Shown here piece by piece: positions 12,669 through 25,240 of a DNA stretch of 64,000 nt (the stretch's first letter is position 1; each line of letters starts with the position of its first letter). The notes below the pieces were generated by a model. It was not told the origin of the DNA and made no database searches. It was given only the letters and a program-made list of their open reading frames with translations. Source of the stretch: Aphrophora alni. Taxonomy: Eukaryota > Arthropoda > Insecta > Hemiptera > Aphrophoridae. The stretch covers positions 75,189,718 through 75,253,717 of the forward strand of contig OY740765.1 of the NCBI GenBank assembly GCA_963513935.1. The letters run 5' to 3'. The position numbers and the translations under genes were made by a program.

Positions 12669-13282
12669 TAGTATGTGTGGGCATGAAAGTATACTAGTAG
12701 TTCCTAACCTCTATGATCTGTTGGCTTACTTTATCATATATTACATATATGGTGGCATATTGTATACAGGCAGTTCCTCACCTCCATGATTTACCAGATT
12801 GCTTCTTCATATATTAATTATGTGTGGCAATGCAAGTATGCTAGTAGTTCCTAACCTCTACGATCTGTCAGAGCTTGTTTCTCATATATTAACCCTTACA
12901 ACTCTCATGTCGGCTGTCAACTGAAATCTTAGTTTTCTCGTTCCGATGTCAGTTTGCTTCTTCATATATAAAATATATGTTGGCATGTAAGTATACAAAC
13001 AGTGTCTCTACTCTATGATCTGTCAGCTTCCTTCTTCATATATTAAATAATTGTGGGCATGCAAGCATGCTTAATAGTTTCTCAATCTGCGATCTATCAC
13101 CTTGCTTCCTTGTATGTTAAGTATGTGTGGGCATGCAAGTGCTAGTAATTACTCACCTCTATTAATTATGTGTGTCCATCCAAGTGTGCTGGTAGTTCCT
13201 CACTCTACAATCTGTCCCTTGCTACCTCATATGTTGAGTTTGTATGGGGATCCATATATCCAAGTAGTTCCTCACCTCTATG
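12669..13282 (+). repeat. Satellite A, fourth block
   Basis: Further 72-bp monomers. At 12889-12892 a monomer TTAA is followed by about 65 bp of foreign sequence beginning CCCTTACAACTCTCATG, after which the satellite continues. The position and CCC start suggest the leftover end of another piggyBac-type insertion. The block ends at a hAT insertion. Confidence 0.85.
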
Positions 13283-14735
13283 CAGTGGTGACTGGTGCTT
13301 GAAAAACTTGGTGGTTGCTAGTGTTTGTGACAAACCTCTAACATAATTTGCAAAAATTAATTTTGGATGGTTTTAGATGTCCCCTTGAACACTGTAGCAC
13401 TGTCTAGATTTCTCTTTAGAAGTGTATCTAAGTCAGCATTGAAATTAATCAACCCTTTAAACACATTTGACTCATTTCTCTCATCATGACCTCTTAATGC
13501 CAATTTAAATGCACCACAAAATCGAACACAATTTATAATAATACTTAATATATATCTATTTTGTTTATCCATTTATTATGTGTTGCAATGTTCATACTAT
13601 ATGTACTATTTAATTGTTCTGCTGTTTAATTGTTGTTGTTCCGAAAAAGGCTAATTGTAAGCTATTTTTAGTGGTTAGCTGTTGCTTCATGTTTTTTATT
13701 CTATCAGAAATATGATTTAGATCTTTAAATCCTGTCTTAACTCATGTGTCTTCTCCACCAAACAATAAACAGGGGAAACAAAATAATGCCAATTTTAATT
13801 TACAGCCACACAACCAATGGCACTTTTTGTATAAATTCGAATTAAATTTTCTGTAAAAGACCTTTTTCCAGTTTGGAAAATTTGGTTAAAAGAAGGTCAG
13901 GTGTAGGCGTACCCAATCGTTTAATATCACATTTTTCTTCACTTGACAGCAAACTGAAAGGTCTTTGTAATAAACTTTCAACAGAATACATTGTCCTAAC
14001 AAAACTGTCATTAACTAAGTTTAACCGCGTCTTAATCTTAAAACTATCAGTACTTGGTACAATAATTGAACCACTCAAAAAACACAGATAACTTCATATA
14101 AGAACAAATAAGATTACTGAGTTTTATTTATTATGGAACAAACAAAGTGAGAATTATATCAACACCATTTAAAACAAATACCTAATATTAAAGTCAAAAT
14201 GTCCCTGATATTTTTGTTATCGGATGAACAATAAAGTTTGAAAGTGATTGAACCACTCAAAAAACACATGTAACCTCGAAAACAAATACAAACAGATGAC
14301 TCGAGTTAATAAACCAGATGAACAAAAGAGCGCTGCTGTAGATAGTCAAGTGTAAAGTATGCAGTACACATGTCTCCTGTCAGGTTGCAAACTTACTGTA
14401 ACATACTAAAGAGATAGGCTGTTGTTAGGCAACAAGTTAAGTTTTCAAGATGCGAAGTGTTCCATGTTATTTCACCATTAGAGGGCCGGGCAAGGCTGGT
14501 GCACTCGAGCTCTGCAACCTAAATGATGACGTCACATCACACAATTCTTTCTTAGTTATCACCAGCTCTACAATGTACTTTTTTATCTCTTTTTCATTTA
14601 AAAGGATGTAGATAAAACTTGAAATCGTATTATTATTTTCAAAAAATGTTCAGATTAAAAAAATATTTTTATTGTTTAGATATTATATGAGATGGGGTTT
14701 GTGCAACCTTGCAACCTTATCACGAGCTGCCACTG
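13283..14735 (-). mobile_element. Decayed hAT-related element (TTF/DUF4371 type)
   Basis: Ends CAGTGGTGACTGG (left) and the complement of CAGTGGCAGCTCG (right). Flanked by cctctatg (13275-13282) and cctctacg (14736-14743), an 8-bp duplication with one change, which also falls at the expected place in the satellite monomer. An 8-bp duplication and CAGTGG ends fit the hAT superfamily. The minus strand carries remnants of the matching transposase. At 1453 bp the element has lost most of its coding region. Confidence 0.8.
13357..14078 (-). pseudogene. hAT-like transposase remnant (TTF zinc finger + DUF4371), ZMYM1-like
   Basis: Two minus-strand pieces are recognisable. The N-terminal piece (13842-14078) contains SLLSSEEKCDIKRLGTPTPD followed in a shifted frame by a KNKLFCFPCL-like block, as in TTF-type zinc-finger proteins. 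The piece at 13357-13572 contains VRFCGAFKLALRGHDE and SATVFKGTSKTIQN, the signature of DUF4371 hAT-like proteins (called zinc finger MYM-type 1-like in many animals). The frames are interrupted by several stops and shifts, and the dimerisation C-terminus is missing. Non-functional. Confidence 0.8.
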
Positions 14736-17110
14736 CCTCTACGATCTGTATGAGTGGGCATGCTAGTACACTAGTACATACTCAACTCTCCGATCTGTTG
14801 CCTTACTTCCTCATACGTTTAGTATGTGTGGGAATTCAAGAACATCAGTACTTCCTCCCCTCTACGATCTATCGACTTACTTCCTCGTACGTTAAGTATA
14901 TTTGGGCATGCATGTTTGCTTGTAGTTCATCACCTCTATCAACAGTCAGCTTGCTTCCTAATACATTAAGTATGTGTAGGCATGCCAGTAGTTCCCCACC
15001 TCTCCAATCTGTCGTCTTACTTCGTCATACTTTAATTATTTGTGTGCTGGTAGTTCCTCACTCTATATTCTGTCGCCTTGCTATCTCATACGTTAATATG
15101 TGTGGGAATGCAGTTATGCCAGTAGTACAATCTGTTTATATAGGCAACCAAGTAATCTAGTACTTCTTCACCTCTACGATCTGTCACCTTGCTTTCTCAA
15201 ATGTTAAGTATATGTTTGCATGTAAGTATGCTAGTACTTTGTCACCTCTTCGATCTTTTGGCTTACTTCCTCCTACATTATTTATGTTTGGATTTGAGTG
15301 TGTGCTGGTAGTTTCTCACTCTAAAATCTGTCACCTTGCTAACTCATACATTAAGTATGGGTGGGCTCGTAGCTATACCAGTTGCTTCATCTGTATGAGT
15401 GGGCATACAGGCATGCCAGTAGTTCCACACCTCTATGAGCTGTCAGCTTGCTACCTCATTCATTATGTATGTGTGTGCATCCAAGTATCCAAGTAGTCCC
15501 TCATCTCTATGATCAGTTGACTTGCTTCATTATTTATTAAATATGTGTGCTCATGCAAGTATGTTAGTAGTTACTCATCTCTATGATCTGTCAGCTTGCT
15601 TCCTCATACGTTAAGTATGTCTGAGCATTCAATAATGCTAATAGTTCTTCACCTCTACAATCTGTCAGTATGCTTCCTCATACAATAAGTATATGTGGTT
15701 TTGCCAGTAGTTCCTCACCTTTAAAATCTCTTGGCTTGCTTCTTCATTAGTGAATTATGTGTGGGCATACAAGTATGCTGGTAGTTCCTCATCTCTAAGA
15801 TCTGTCCCCTTGCTTTCTTGTACATTAAGCATGTGTGGACATGCCAGTAGTTCCTCACCTCTATGATCTGTCAGGTTGCATTTTTGTATGTGAGATATGT
15901 GTGGGCATGCAATTATGCCAGTAGTTCCTCACATCTACGATCTTTCGGCTTGCTTCCTCATATGTTAAGTATGTTTGTTCATGTAATTATTCCAGTCTTT
16001 CTTCACCTCTACAATCTGTGACATTGCTTCCTCGAACATTAAGTATGTGTGGACATGCATGTATGTTAGGAATTCATCACCTCTACTATCTGTCAGTTAC
16101 TTCCTTGTATATTAAAGTCTGTGTATTCATACAAGTTTGCTAGTAGTTCATCACTTCTAGGATCAGTTAGATTGGTTCCTCATACATTAAGTATGTTTGC
16201 TCATGCAAGGATGGTAATAGTTCCTCACTTCTAGAATCAGTTAGATTGTTTCCTCATATATTAAGTATGTTTGCTCATGCAAGGATGGTAGTAGTTCCTG
16301 TATGATCTGTGGGCTTGCTTTCTCATACATGAAATATGTGAAGAACTAGCAATTACTCACCTCTATGATTTGTCAACCTGATTCCTCATACATGATGGTA
16401 TATGTGAATTTATGAGTGAACAAGCAGTTCCTTACCTCTATATCTGTCAACTTGCTTCCTCATATGTTAAGTATGTGTGACCATATGTTAAGTATGTGTG
16501 AAGTTAAGAGACATATAATTATAGTATACTAGTAGTTACTCATCTCTACGATCAGTCGGCTTGGTTCCTCTGCAAGTATGCTAGTAGTACTTATCTCTAT
16601 AATCTGTCGACTTGTTTTCTCATACTTTATGTGCTGGCTTGCAAGTATGCTTGCAATTCCTCAGTTTTACAATCAACTTGGTTCCTCATTCATGATGTAT
16701 TCGTTGGAGTGCAAGTAGCAATTTCTCATCTCTATGATCTGTTAAATGCTTCTCGTACATTATGGTAAGTGTGCAAGCAATCCCTCATCTCTATGATCTG
16801 TCAGCTAGCTTCCTCATATGTGTGGGTATGCAAGGTAGTTGTTCCTCATCTCTACAATCTGTCGGCTTGCTTTCTCATAGTTTAAGAATGTGTGGGCCTG
16901 CAAGTATGGTGGAATTTCCTCATCTCTACGATCAGTTAGCTTGCTTCCTCATACATTTTGATATTTGATGACATATAAGTGTGTAACATGTTCCTCATTT
17001 CTATGATCTATAAACTTGCTTCCTCATACATTATGTTATATAAGTATGCAAACAGTTCCTCATCTCTATGATTTGTTAGCTTGCTTCCTTATACATTATG
17101 GTATTTTTTG
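14736..17110 (+). repeat. Satellite A, main block (about 2.4 kb)
   Basis: The longest stretch of the 72-bp satellite, roughly thirty monomers. The unit is recognisable throughout (TTCCTCATAC, TTAAGTATGTGTG, ATGCAAGTATGC, AGTTCCTCACC, TACGATCTGTC). Towards the right end monomers shorten and diverge (16300-17110), as expected at the decaying edge of an array. Apparent open frames, such as a 162-codon one at 14672-15160, are repeat artefacts. Confidence 0.92.
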
Positions 17111-17115
17111 GCATC

Positions 17116-17270
17116 TCAGGTAATTATAAACTGCAACACCTTTTGTTTGTAGTTATCCAACAGCTTTCCTATTTCTCCTGAAGGAATACAATTCGTAACA
17201 CCAGGAAAGTATGCTGCCACTACTGCAGCCTCGTACCTTTCTCGTAACACCAGAATGTCTTTAAATATCA
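17116..17270 (-). CDS. Candidate terminal exon, minus strand, unrecognised protein
   Basis: On the minus strand a pyrimidine-rich tract ending TTTGTTTTACAG precedes a 155-bp open segment that begins in codon position 2 and ends in TGA at 17118-17116. The 50 residues look like real protein: LRERYEAAVVAAYFPGVTN, then IPSGEIGKLLDNYKQKVLQF. An alternative 3' limit is a weak donor at AAACAAAAG/GTGTTG. No family was recognised, and no further exon was identified on this strand. It could be an exon of a gene running leftward, or a captured or pseudogene fragment at the satellite edge. Support is codon-level plausibility plus an acceptor only. Confidence 0.4.
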
Positions 17271-18188
17271 CTGTAAAACAAATTTCTGGCAATGAACTCT
17301 GAAACTGGAAAAAAATTTAAGTTATTCATGATTACTATCATAAATTAACTTCCTATTTAGCTATGAGAAACTTGTAAAAGTTCTCTTCTTGCTCATAGTT
17401 CTTGCATCGGTACTTTGTCTAAGGAGTTGTAGATAAACCCTATGCAAAGTATCACAGATGATGCTAAGCATGTAGAAGATATATAGCTGTACCAACCCTA
17501 ACTTACTTCTCATTGCTGACCTTTTCTCTGGCACCATTTCCCATGGTTGTGGACTTTATCTTAGACCTTGATATCTGCCATCTCGTTTTTTTCTTATTAA
17601 GAATTAGAGACACACTTTTAATTAGAAAAATAGTCTACATTCTCGTGAAGAAATCATAATGACAACAATTATTGTGACAGACCTGGAAAACTGATGAAAT
17701 AGCTTACCTTGCAAGTGAAGTGGACTTCTAGATGAGAAGTTCTCTTGGGTGGGAAGAAAGGAGGTCAATTGTTCAGTGGGGGACCGCCAGTAGGATTGGA
17801 ACAGACATACTTGGTGAGAGAGTGAACTTCCTGGGGAACTAGATCATCAGAAGAGATACACAAGAACTGCTAAAATTGTGAGCAAACTTGTAGGGAAAAA
17901 CGCTTATGATTATCCAAAATTAAATTAGTAATGTAGAATCAGGTTTATCTGTCACAATAGTTGCAATCATTCTGAATTTTTAATTATAAAGATAATTATA
18001 ACATTTGATTGAACCATTTAAAGGTTAATAAGAGAGATAAATTATATAATCATAATAAAGAGAGATTTAATAATTGTAGACTGTACTATTGTTGTTTAAT
18101 TGAAATAAAAGAACCCAAATGGGAATCTCATTTTATTCCTAACTCATTTCTGTCCCCCCTGCGTCTGGCACCTCCACGCTATGCATAG

Positions 18189-18227
18189 ACCTTTGGGATC
18201 TGTTGTCTACAGTACATGCCTCAAAAA
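18189..18227 (+). CDS. Candidate 39-bp exon of the unrecognised gene
   Basis: A pyrimidine tract (TTTCTGTCCCCCCTGCGTCTGG) leads to ATAG at 18185-18188. The 39-bp segment that follows ends with a consensus donor A/GTAAGT at 18228. It starts in codon position 2 and ends after position 1, which matches the phase needed by the exon at 18474. The residues LWDLLSTVHASK run smoothly into SPALKACYVKLHRLSEK of the next exon. Inferred, but phase and both splice signals agree. Confidence 0.5.
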
Positions 18228-18473
18228 GTAAGTTTATTAAAACGATATCATTTGAGTGATAATCAAAACAATCTAAAAAATTGAAGTGAACAGAAATTAT
18301 AATTTTAAAAGAATATTAAAACTTTTATTTTCTTAAATGTAAATTTTGAACTTGTGGCGTTATTATTTGTTAAATAAACCCAATGTGGTTTTTTTTTTTG
18401 TACTTTACCAGTTATTTGTACTACTACTAAACTAATTATTATTTCTACTCATTTTATTTTTTCTATTCCATAG

Positions 18474-19342
18474 GTCCAGCATTGAAAGCCTGTTATGTGA
18501 AATTGCACAGGTTGTCTGAAAAAGTTGTTGGAGTATTCATGAAAGTTGTTGGTACCATGACACCCGATGAATGGCAAGATGATTCTGTGATCTGTGATTG
18601 TTCCTTAACTCCTGTGATATGTCTTGAAGATGACAAAAATGGTTCCAAGACCAGTGACAAAAGCTGTTCCACTCGATGTAATTGTAAAACTGGAAATGAT
18701 ATACGTAGTACTCAAAATAATCCACATAATTTGAAAAATATTACTTCACATTTTGGGAACTCAAACATTTCTAATAATAATAATGCAAACCGATGTAGAA
18801 ATAATGACAGCAAGAAGCATTATTCTAGCACAAACCAAAAAAGTAGTCTCGGACGTACTAGATCGAATGGCCCAGTATTAGCGGAGGTTCCAAACTTTTC
18901 TTATACATCTTGTACAACTTTAGATGATTCTTTGCCTGTGTCTGATAAACTAACACCTTACATGTCCCTACAGCTAAACTGTGATATTCCAAGAGTAAAA
19001 AGAGTTATTAGAACACAAGATTCAAAACATACATATTTACCTACTTTTAAATCTATAATTGTACCCAAAAGCCCCATTGTGCCTCAAAATATAAAAACTG
19101 TCAACACTGATTCTACTGGTGTTTTGTTTATTAAAAGTAGAAATGAAAGTTTAACGCTTCAGAAAATAGATTTCCCTGCACATTGGGAAACCAGTAACAA
19201 TCATAAGCTAATCAAGAGTTTTGAGAACTCCTTACTTATTACAATCGAACCTTTTCAAGAAAATTTAATTCCTAATAATGAGCTTTCAGTGACAAAGAAG
19301 AGAAAAATTGTAACATCGATGGTCAAAGGAATCAAGTCATGA
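18474..19342 (+). CDS. Terminal coding exon of an unrecognised host gene
   Basis: Begins after the acceptor TTTTTTCTATTCCATAG (ending 18473), not at a start codon: the open frame runs straight through the splice site and has no ATG at its beginning. It encodes about 289 residues and ends at TGA 19340-19342. The first 40 residues look helical and conserved in style (ALKACYVKLHRLSEKVVGVF, then TMTPDEWQDDS). The middle is low complexity, rich in Asn, Ser and Thr, with paired cysteines (SCSTRCNCKTG). The C-terminus ends in a basic patch (TKKRKIVTSMVKGIKS) that could be nuclear localising. A poly(A) signal follows at 19427. No family was recognised; upstream exons other than the 39-bp candidate were not found. 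Confidence 0.65.
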
Positions 19343-19426
19343 TTTCGGTTTGTGAAATTAATTTGCAAGCAAGGTTTTGACTTATATGGAAACCTTTAAC
19401 ACATTGAATCAGACCGTCGTTAATAC

Positions 19427-19432
19427 AATAAA
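19427..19432 (+). terminator. AATAAA poly(A) signal
   Basis: Lies 85 bases after the stop codon of the 18474-19342 exon and is the first AATAAA downstream of it. Confidence 0.6.
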
Positions 19433-19957
19433 TGTTCAAAGTTAATATTATATAAGTAATGACACATTATATTTGTTTAATACCTAAAGTTGTAATACCA
19501 TTGCAAATGATCCAATAGTTGTTGCTTGAGCATTTCATAATCAACAGATTTTTTTGTTTGTGGATTCCTACATGATTACATATTATGTCATTGATTTAAT
19601 GTAAAAAAAAAAAGTATATTTATTTCTGTAAAAATGTATTAACTTATTTGATTTTTGAATAAGATTCCACTTGATTATTGGATACATTTTTTTATACTGC
19701 ACAAGTTCAGTTGTTATAATTATAAAATATATATAGTTTTAGTTACTCAAAAGTTGAGCCAAGCTATGTAGAAACAGTATGTACAGCACACAGAGGTTTA
19801 ATTTAAACTTATAAATAATCCATATTTTAAACATTCTACATCTAAGTGTTATCTTTTTGAAGAGTTAGGTCAAATTGTTTAAAATCTTTGCTAAATGATA
19901 ACTAATACAATTGATAACTTATACTACCGACCGTAGGTATTTGGTGGAATTCCATTA

Positions 19958-21600
<1,643 letters not shown>

Positions 21601-23490
21601 ACTAGTATTATTCCAATTTCAAATATGTTAGTAAATTATTTCCAGTCATAAATTACGTATTCAAAATCAATGTAATAAAAAAGGTTTAGACCCAAAAAGA
21701 TTGAAATTTTAGAAACTATATTCGTTTTTAGGGACGGGTAGTATTGAAGATGGATAATCGTAGAATATGTTTATCAACTTAAGACCTACATTGTAAAATT
21801 CATACTGCAAATCAGTTTTAACGAAATCGGTTGAAAAAACAAACAAAAATATTTGTTATCCCATTTTTGATGTGTTTAATATTCATAGTTTGGAAAAATA
21901 CGAAAATGAACCCTAATGTCGTTATCAGGAACTCGTTGCTATTCAGCTACTACTTTTTCACATGTATGTAGTATTTAGAGTGTTATGTGATAGGTCAAAA
22001 AAATCAAAGTCTAGTTTTGTTTTCGAATCCCTTTTGAGGTCCCCTGAGTCCAAAAAGGTGGCTTTTAGAATATTGTCTGTCTGTCGTAAGTTCTACAGAT
22101 GAGACGTGTGGACAAAATTTAATCAAATTTGTTATGTGGCCATATTTTGGTATTATCTCAGAATTATTATTATTTTATTTTTTTATTTTGTTCATAATTC
22201 AAGCATAAAGGGTAGCTGCCATAAGAAAAACACAAAATTACGATTTTCTCATAATCGGATCGAATATTTTATTCTAAAAATTTTGCGAATGTGTAGCCTC
22301 TAAGAAATCAAACAAAACATATTGGTTGCCATCTCTCCAAAAATAAAGTTTAGTGAGTTATCAAAAAATCAATAATCAGTCATGGATCCACAGATTTCGT
22401 TCAGATTTTATTGGAATGTGAAGAATAATAACCCAAATTTGTGTGGTAAATCTCAAATAAAAATAAGTAGTACATTTCTGGAATAATTGACCACAAACAA
22501 AATTAACCTTGGCCGCCGTCATTAAAACCTCGATATTTACCAAATACAGTTTATGGTACAAGCGAAGCAAGATTTATCCCTTATTGAAATATATAACTAT
22601 TTTTTCATAGCCATTGTTCATAGTTCTTATTCATTTTTTGTATTGAAAAAAATTTTTGTTGCTTTTAATTTGGTTTTACGGATGGGAGAAGACGAAGTTT
22701 GTCAAATGATTTTTATACCATATTTATTATTATTATTATTTAATGTCAATAACAGTATTTGCACCTTATTATTCTTTTACACTCGTTCATAAATTTAATA
22801 ATTAGCAGTACCGTAAAATGTATGTATCACTATTTAAATATTTCTCCCTCAAAAGCTCAATTTATTTATTTAGATGCATACCTACCCTTTGTCATGTCAC
22901 AAATAAAATACATCATAATTAATTCCAAGTATTTACAATTTAAAAAATTGAACACCAACGCTTCAAAATGGCCCATAAAAAATATTTTTCTTTGCGTAAA
23001 ATATAGTTAGACGTAGTTCAATTATTCTACAAAATTGGCTACAGTGTCAAAACTGGTTTCATAAAGTGGAAGAAGAACGATATAGTTTTTTTTTTAAAAA
23101 ATCATTGTGTCAATATTAGATATTCAGATGTATAGGTTACTTTAAGTCAACAAAGTCTACAATGAAAAGATGCTCCAAACCCAGAGCAGTGGTCTAGTGT
23201 AGATAGGATATGTATAAACTAAGCAAATGTGAAGGTCAAAAGCATGGAATACGTAGTGAATTGAAAATATAAACAAATAGAACTTTCAAGATAGGATGTC
23301 AACTGATAAGATCAGCAGAGATTTACACGATTGCGTAGTAGTAGTCTTGCCTAATGTCTACTTCGAGTTTTCCCGCCCTTGGAAATGAAAGTAGGACTAT
23401 TTTGTGCAAAAACCGCTGCGCAAAGTTGCTATTAATTCACAAGTCTCCCGTGCCCTGATGTTGCGCTGGTGTCAATTTGGTTATTTCATT
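21601..23490. other. AT-rich intergenic sequence
   Basis: No gene seen. At 22240-22330 it contains a segment related to 8220-8300 (CGATTcTCTCAtAATCGG, then AATGTgTAGCC), so both are copies of an uncharacterised dispersed repeat. Confidence 0.5.
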
Positions 23491-23656
23491 TCACTCCTGC
23501 AGAGCCTTAAGGTCTAAAAAACTTTTATTTTCCTGGCCTATTTCCATAGTGAATTGAATCGCCTCATTAACAGAATTTAAATAATTTAGAAATAGTTTAA
23601 GTTGGAGGGTCTGAACCTTCAAACAAACACAATATATCATCTACATAACGATACCA
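23491..23656 (-). pseudogene. Penelope-like reverse transcriptase fragment
   Basis: The minus strand reads WYRYVDDILCLFEGSD, with the RT catalytic YVDD. After a frame change it reads LFLNYLNSVNEAIQFTME and GQENKSFLDL. The order YVDD, a helix with NSV/IQFT, then SFLDL is that of Penelope-like elements. It ends at a TGA. No endonuclease, flanking repeat or further RT motif was found, so this is a short relic. A different RT family is possible. Confidence 0.6.
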
Positions 23657-24917
23657 ATATTTAATTTAAGAATGAAAAGAGTTATTATCATTTAGAAATT
23701 TAGTTCATAAAAATCTTCATAGATAATTTTAAAACTATTATCAATCAAATAATACTATAACAAATTAAATTTTTATATTGTATGACTATAATCAATTAAT
23801 TTACATTTTGATTGTCTAAAGAGACAATGTCCAATTTTTATAAACCTGTATATGTCTGTAAAATCTTAAACATTTGAAAACTATTTTGTATTACTTTGAG
23901 CAATTAATTTTTGTCAAAAGATAATCATTAAATTATTTACTTTTAATTTGTATCAACTAGTGTATGTGTATGACATCTTAAACATTTGAACACTATTATT
24001 AATCAAATACTTCATTCATTTTGTATAACTATGTTCAACTAAGTGTTATACATAAACATATTTATTCGCATATTTCAATATAAACAAATCAAATATGCTT
24101 GAAATTTGTTACTAATTTTGTGTTATGTATATTTTGTTTTTATTAAAAATAATATATGTGCTTTGTATAAACCTAACCTTAATCGATTAGCCTTATATTT
24201 TTTTCAAAAAATAGATGTACATTACAACACCATTTAATTGACAATGAATTATTTCCAACGTAAAGCTACGTACATAATTAATTTATGTACAATTTCCTTA
24301 ATTGATAGGAATAACTCCATCTTTAAAACCTAATCATGCACCACTCAGTGGACAATCATGCTGATCATGAACATTTTTGTGTTCACCAATTAAGTGAGTT
24401 TTGAAAACTAATTTTAGTAGTTGATAACATATTGTTTTGATTGTAATCCCATGTCCATAATGTATGTGTGTAGTTAGTTAACTTTGAAACTTGTTACAGT
24501 ATGAAAAAAAGAAAAACTTGAAATGGAAAGATTTATACTCAAAATAAAAATACAAAGACAATCTTTAATTTTTACTTGTTCAGTAAGTGTTGACAATTAT
24601 TGTCTTTATTGTATTGGTTTAGCGTTAATATTATTGTTTGTTATTATAATTATTCATTATAAGAAGTTATAAGAATTGTTAATTTTGTATTCATTATGTT
24701 TAATTAGTTGTTTTTAATGAGGCTCAAGAAAGAAGTCATATAATTTATCTCTTTGTAAATATTGAATAAACCTTTATTATTATTTTTTTTTTTAATGTAT
24801 GAGATCATTCACTTTATAGTATTTATTTATTTATTTTAGTTAATTTAAATGTACTTCAGAAAAGCTAATCACTAAAAATAAACATTAATTAGCTTTATGA
24901 ATAAACTATCCAAGTTG
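23657..24917. other. AT-rich intergenic sequence
   Basis: No gene or TE boundary recognised. A segment ending in AATAAACCTTTATTATT and a T tract at 24765-24795 resembles a polyadenylated 3' end, but no coding sequence leads into it. Confidence 0.45.
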
Positions 24918-25240
24918 TGTACAGGCCGTGAGGTGAGTGATGAAACTGTCTTGGGGATGCGCAGTAGCAAAGAGAAAGTTTGTGCAAGTGCTGCAACAAC
25001 CCCCTTAGTGGGTTTGTCTCTGTGCAATGTCACTACGGAACTAAACACCTGAGCTGTCCAGTAAAGTCCCCAGGATTACGTTAAATCTACAAATAAATGT
25101 TTTTAAAATGATAGAATGACAGTGGAATATTGTACATTTAACTGTATAGACTCTAGCAAAAGACTGAAGCTTTCTCCCCAACTTGCACTTCCTCTCCTAC
25201 ACGTTTCGAGAGTTTCATCACTCGCATCACAGCCTGTACA
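24918..25240. mobile_element. MITE-like element, 323 bp, 33-bp inverted ends
   Basis: The left end 24918-24950 and the complement of 25208-25240 match at about 29 of 33 positions; they start TGTACAGGC and share GAGTGATGAAACT. The interior is GC-richer than its surroundings and non-coding. The flanks share ACTATC/GATAGT on either side, so the inverted end may be a little longer. Superfamily not determined. Confidence 0.65.

Noticed and set aside
14672..15160. 162-codon open frame and several similar ones in 1450-17000
   Set aside because: They lie in satellite A and repeat its 72-bp period; the frames exist because the unit length is near a multiple of three and stop-poor in one phase.
1400..17110. 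Regular direct repeats that could suggest a CRISPR array
   Set aside because: The whole 72-bp unit is repeated; there are no conserved-repeat/unique-spacer units and no cas genes, and the context is eukaryotic.
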